From Lepus europaeus (Eukaryota > Chordata > Mammalia > Lagomorpha > Leporidae): 64,000 nt of DNA. How positions within the stretch are numbered: the first letter of the stretch is position 1; each line of letters opens with the position of its first letter. Position numbers and translations under genes: made by a program. Shown here in pieces: positions 59,801 to 64,000 of the stretch. The stretch lies in NCBI RefSeq assembly GCF_033115175.1, contig NC_084836.1, positions 64,833,297 through 64,897,296 of the forward strand, read 5' to 3'. A model generated the notes under the pieces. That model saw only the letters and a list, made by a program, of their open reading frames with translations. It had not been told where the DNA came from and made no database searches.

Positions 59801-61833
59801 TCAGCTCAAGAAGCCAAAGAAATTGGAGGAGCGGGGGGGCGGGCCCATGAGCATGGGCATCTGGTTCTTGTGCGTGATCTTGACCTGGAAGGGAAGAGGG
59901 GGCACACGTTCAGAGGCAGCTCCTGGCACCTTGGTTCTAAAGCATCCGGGATTTGGGGGTGAATCTACAGGGAGAGGCCACGGCGTGGAGGCCCAGAGGC
60001 TGAGAATTCAGGCTATGGGAGGAATGGTGTGCAGGGGGAAGTTTTGGGCTTCAGGAGAAAGCAAAGAAGCTGTGGAATGGAGCTTTACAACCCGCGGAGC
60101 CCGAGGGCTCCGTGTCAGGCAGGCACAGGCGGCACTCACTGTGCAGGGCGTCTGCATCCAGGGCTCCCCGTCGATTTGCATGGGGAGGGTTTTTGTGGTG
60201 CTGCGGGGAGGCCAAGGGGTGTTAGTGGAGCTGTCCTTACCACCCGCACACCACAACCTCTGCTGCTCAGGCGGCCACGCTCCTTCCCTCGGGCCCTTAC
60301 CGAAAAGTGATCTCAGAGCACTTGGCTAGCCGATGTCCAGCACTCTTGAGTTTGGTGTAGATCTGGCCCATCTCAATGGCACCCTCCAGCCCCACGACTT
60401 CCAGTCGCTTGTCACTGAGGTCTGGGGGTGAAGAGCAGAGTAGCAGCTGGTTGCCCCCAGAGGGAGTCACAGCTTCATCCTGGTCCCACCCAGCCAGCTC
60501 CGTGGGCTGTCCCTCTCACCTGGTACACAGGTTTTCAGGATATCAGGGTCAGTGATGACTTTAGCTGTATTGCCTAAGGCCTGGTTGATCCCATAGAGAT
60601 CTCCATGAGGTCTCCTGGTATCACCCCAGAGGTTGGAGCCACCGTGCATGCTAGGGATGTTGAGCACTGCGATGCCTTCTAGGGACAGGCTGCTCAGATC
60701 CAGCGGTTTCCCACAGATCTGAGGGGAGGGGGCACAGCCCCAGGAGGGGAGAGCACAGATCCTCACCTCACGGCATAGTCACGGCTGTGACCACTCCCTC
60801 CACCAGATGGCAGACTGGGAAGGCCAGGATTTGGAGGTTTGCAAGAGCAAGGGAAATAGGGACTAGTGTATCTTGAGGACGTGGGAACCAAGGTTGGAGA
60901 GCTGGGAGGTCAGAGAAGGACAGGTTCAAGAACATGGGAGGTTCGTGAGGGTGCCTGCCAAGGGAGAAACTCGGCTACAGGAAGCTGCGAACGAAGTCAA
61001 CTTGGGTCTCATTACACACACCTCAACGGTCAGAGACTCCTCCAGCTTTTTGCACGTTGAGAAGATGGATTCAGAGGTGGCAAATTCGAAGTACCACAGC
61101 TTGTTCTTCATTCTGTGTCAGCCCCCATACCATGCCCAGCAGGGAAGGGGAGGGGGCACAGGTCACACACTGATGGCAGACAAGGGTAGGTGACGGCGAA
61201 GGGTGTTGACCCCAACTCCACAGGAGACAAGGGTAGCTTTGCTTGGGGGCCCTTCCTGGCGGTGTCACTGCCCAACTAAGAATCCCGAGTCACAGGCGGT
61301 CACAATCTGATCCCTGGTGCTGGGTGAGCCTGTAGCCCCCTGTCCTTGTGCTTACCTGCTGTTGAACTTCTCAGGATATTTCTCTCGCATGGTGTGGAAT
61401 CGGTGAGCAATGGAGGCATCCTGGGGAGTTCGAGGTGTGTTGGACCAGAGGCCTGCCTTCTGCCTCAGCTCAGAGCTTCCTCCCCGCCCCCGCCACCACA
61501 GGATGGGTGCAGCACGTCCCAAGGTCTTCTTTTCACCATCCACACTAGTGTACTGCATGCCCCATGTCCCAGCTCCACAGTTCTCTTAGTTTCTGCCTTC
61601 CCCTTCTGCCCTCCTCCAACTTCTGCAAACTTAACTCCAGGCCCTCCCTTCCCTGTTCGCCCATCCACTGACCACACCGATGGAGAAGTAGTTATTGATG
61701 ATCTGGAAGGGGACTGGGTCGCTCTTTTCTTCGGTCTGTTGAGGTATCACCTCTATAGACCATCGATCTATATGCACCACCTTACTCATCTCTAAATCCT
61801 TGAGGATCTTCGCCAAGTTCTGTCCCTCGTACC
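59801..61833 (-). CDS. DGKA: Diacylglycerol kinase alpha, C-terminal exons (partial)
   Basis: The enzyme phosphorylates diacylglycerol to phosphatidic acid, for example damping T-cell receptor signalling. Seven exons on the minus strand (61833-61673, 61420-61356, 61112-61022, 60718-60520, 60421-60301, 60200-60140, 59884-59801) join in frame to about 260 codons. They cover the C-terminal part of the catalytic region (accessory domain), from [17 protein letters not shown] through [32 protein letters not shown] and [11 protein letters not shown] to the end at NFFGFLS. EF-hands, C1 domains and the nucleotide-binding GGDG part lie beyond the right edge. Human has FHTTKTLP where this copy has FRTTKTLP, from memory. 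Introns are GT-AG and no breaks are seen. Confidence 0.97.
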
Positions 61834-62339
61834 CTGGAGGTGGAGGAGAAGTCAGGTTAGCCCTGAGCCCTGGGTCCCACCCCCACACATCTCTGGTTCA
61901 GGAGAACCTCCCAGCTTTGCCAGCGAAAGGGCAGGGCGCTCAGTCAAGGCTCCCACAGCCTCTCTCAGGGGCAGCCTCTTGCTGAGTCTCTGCTCCACTC
62001 TACAGCAGAAGGTGAAATGTTCCCAACTGTGTGTGCACATCTGAAAACGACGCCCAGGTGCATCTGGAACATTGGAGAGAATGGCAGGGAAAACGCTGAC
62101 AGAGATGTGTGACAAAGCAGGGATCATCTGTCTCTCGTCCCCACCCCTGATGCTGTCTCACTCCACTCCACGGGATAGATACAAGATAAAGCAATCATGC
62201 CTACGTAGTGTGACGCTGACACAGTGAATAGAGCAAAAAGTTCAAGAGCAAAGAAACAGAGTGCCCAAAATAGACTCAAGCATGCATGTGATTTCAGTAT
62301 ATGATGACATTTCAAATAAGTGGGGAAAAGTAGATTATT
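61834..62339. other. DGKA intron, no feature
   Basis: Intronic sequence upstream of the first visible DGKA exon. No further exon was recognised up to the right edge. Confidence 0.5.
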
Positions 62340-62621
62340 CTATGAATGACGCTAGGTGTAGATATCACTACTTATACTGGAACCAATTCAAGATGGATCA
62401 AAGAATTTAAATGAAAAATATGAAGTGGAATTTGCATGAGACAAAAACATGAGTGAATACTTTCAAAGTCTTTGAGTGGAAAAGACCTTTCTAGAGCAAA
62501 ATATAGAAGTAGGAGCCAGAAAGAGGAATACATAAGATTATATGAAAATTTTAAAATTCTGTTTGGTTATATAAATAAACATACACCTTAAAAATTTTAA
62601 AAATAGAAAAAATACATATAT

Positions 62622-62929
62622 AGGTGTTGGTCTTGTGGCAAGTTAGACCATTGCTTATAATGCCTGCATTCCATGTCAGAGCACCAGTTTGAACCCCAGT
62701 GGCTCCACTTCCAATCCAGCTCCCTGATAATGGGCCTGGGAAAGCAACAGAAGATGGCCTAAATTCTTGGACCCCTGCCACCCACGTGGATGGTGTTCCA
62801 GGCTCCAGGCTTCAGGCTTGCCCAGCCCCTGTCACTAAGGCCATTTGGGGAGTGAACCTGTGGACAGAAGATATTTTTTCTCTCTCTCTCCCTCTGCCTT
62901 TCAAATAAATAAAACAAGTCTTTAAAAAT
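62622..62929 (+). mobile_element. C repeat inside LINE-1
   Basis: A sense copy from AGGTGTTGGTCTTGTGGC to CAAATAAATAAAACAAGTC. Confidence 0.87.
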
Positions 62930-62937
62930 GCACATAT

Positions 62938-63243
62938 TGCCAGTGCTGTGGTGTAGCGGGTAAAGCCACGGCCTGCAGTCCTGGCATCCTATATAGATGC
63001 TGGTTTGAGTCCTGGCTGCTCCACTTCTGACCCACCTCTCTGTTATGGCTGGGAAAGCAGTAGAAGATGGTCCAAGTGGCCCAAGTGCACCCACGTGGGA
63101 AGAGCTGGAGGGAGCTCCTAGCTCCTGGTTTCAGATCAGCCCAGCTCTGGCTTTTATAGCTATGTGGGGAGTGAATCAGCAGATGGAAGATCTCTCTGTC
63201 TGTAACTTGGCCTCTCAAATAAAACAAATAAATCTTAAAAAAG
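62938..63243 (+). mobile_element. C repeat inside LINE-1
   Basis: A sense copy from GCCAGTGCTGTGGTGTAGCG to AAACAAATAAATCTTAAAA. Confidence 0.9.
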
Positions 63244-63373
63244 ATTTCAGATTACTATTAAAAAAATCAATAGAACAATGGGCAAATGATACAAACAAGG
63301 AAGCAAAACAAATGACCAAGATGCATATGAAAGATGCCTCAATATTGTTAAAAACTAAAAGAATGAAAAACTA

Positions 63374-63731
63374 GGGGCCAACGCTGTGGTATAGCGGGTA
63401 AAGCCACGGTCTGTAGTGCCGGCATCCCATATGGGCGCCAGTTCAGGTCCCGGTTGCTCTATTTCCAACCCAGCACTCTGCTATGGCCTGGGAAAGCAGT
63501 AGAAGATGGCCCAAGTCCTTGAGCCCCTGCAACCACGTGGGAGACTGGGAAGAAGCTCTTGGCTCCTGACTTCAGATTGACCCCACTTCGGCTGCTGTGG
63601 TCATCTGGGGAGTGAACCAGTGGGTGGAAGACTTCTCTCTCTCTCTCCCTCTCTCTGCCTCTGCCTCTCTGGAACTCTGCCATTCAAATAAGTAAATAAA
63701 TCTTAAAACAAACAAACAAACAAACAAAAAA
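63374..63731 (+). mobile_element. C repeat inside LINE-1
   Basis: A sense copy from GGGGCCAACGCTGTGGTAT to a tail with (AAAC)n. Confidence 0.92.
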
Positions 63732-64000
63732 ACTATTAGTTAACCTTTTGTTGCCTAACAGAGTGAGAAAGCACAAGATGGAGAAAACCAAGTGTTAATG
63801 AGCTTATGGATAAACTGGCACTCTGGTTTGCTGTTAGTTGGAGCATATATTGATAACTCATTTTTGGAAGGCAATTTCACAATTTTTATCAAACTGTTGC
63901 CAAACTTTGTCAAAACATATCCTTTGATGCAGCAATTCCACTTTTAGGAATTTCCCTTACGGAAACTAACACAAGTGTGTACACACAGAGATGAATGTAG

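Larger units (their letters stand above)
62340..64000 (+). mobile_element. Old LINE-1 3' portion, split by C repeats
   Basis: Three pieces (62340-62621, 63244-63373, 63732-64000) read in order as the end of L1 ORF2 and following sequence. Key stretches are AAAGACCTTTCTAGAGCAAA, AATCAATAGAACAATGGGCA, and TTGATGCAGCAATTCCACTT. It is strongly diverged, non-coding and antisense to DGKA, and it runs off the window edge. Confidence 0.8.

Overview
This is nuclear DNA from a lagomorph, almost certainly rabbit (Oryctolagus cuniculus). About 50 copies of the lagomorph C repeat (CSINE, a tRNA-derived SINE) are scattered through it. Five genes occur in the order and relative orientation I know from human 12q13.2, but the window reads in the opposite direction to the human map. 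From left to right these are IKZF4 (-), SUOX (-), RAB5B (-), CDK2 (-), PMEL (+) and DGKA (-). Three genes are complete with every coding junction readable: SUOX gives 545 aa, RAB5B 215 aa and CDK2 298 aa, all equal to the human lengths. PMEL is also complete at 657 aa. IKZF4 and DGKA are cut by the window edges.

Layout. 1-10.7 kb: 5' part of IKZF4 (Eos), with a CpG-island first exon near 10.3-10.6 kb and a small first coding exon at 1108-1155. 11.1-15.4 kb: SUOX, with its own CpG island near 15.2-15.5 kb. 16.3-41.3 kb: RAB5B, with a long 3' UTR that holds a KIF9-like retropseudogene, five coding exons at 20.1-24.4 kb and a 16-17 kb, SINE-packed first intron leading to a CpG island at 40.5-41.4 kb. 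42.5-49.2 kb: CDK2, seven coding exons. 49.8-59.5 kb: PMEL, divergent from CDK2 (ATG to ATG about 1 kb) and tail-to-tail with DGKA. 59.6-61.8 kb: the last seven coding exons of DGKA, followed by an intron full of SINEs inserted into an old LINE-1.

The genes are ordinary conserved mammalian genes and do not form one pathway. SUOX detoxifies sulfite in mitochondria, RAB5B is an early-endosome GTPase, CDK2 drives S-phase entry, PMEL builds melanosome fibrils, DGKA phosphorylates diacylglycerol and IKZF4 is an Ikaros-family repressor.

I found no new multi-gene system. The more unusual items are a LINE-mobilised 28S rRNA 3'-end fragment with clear target-site duplications (33.9 kb), the KIF9-like retropseudogene, nested SINE insertions with readable duplications, a 137-base uninterrupted homopurine tract inside a SINE, and homopolymer junctions that may be assembly artefacts. 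Exon coordinates were read by eye from splice sites and frame. Comparisons with human proteins are from memory, not from alignment.
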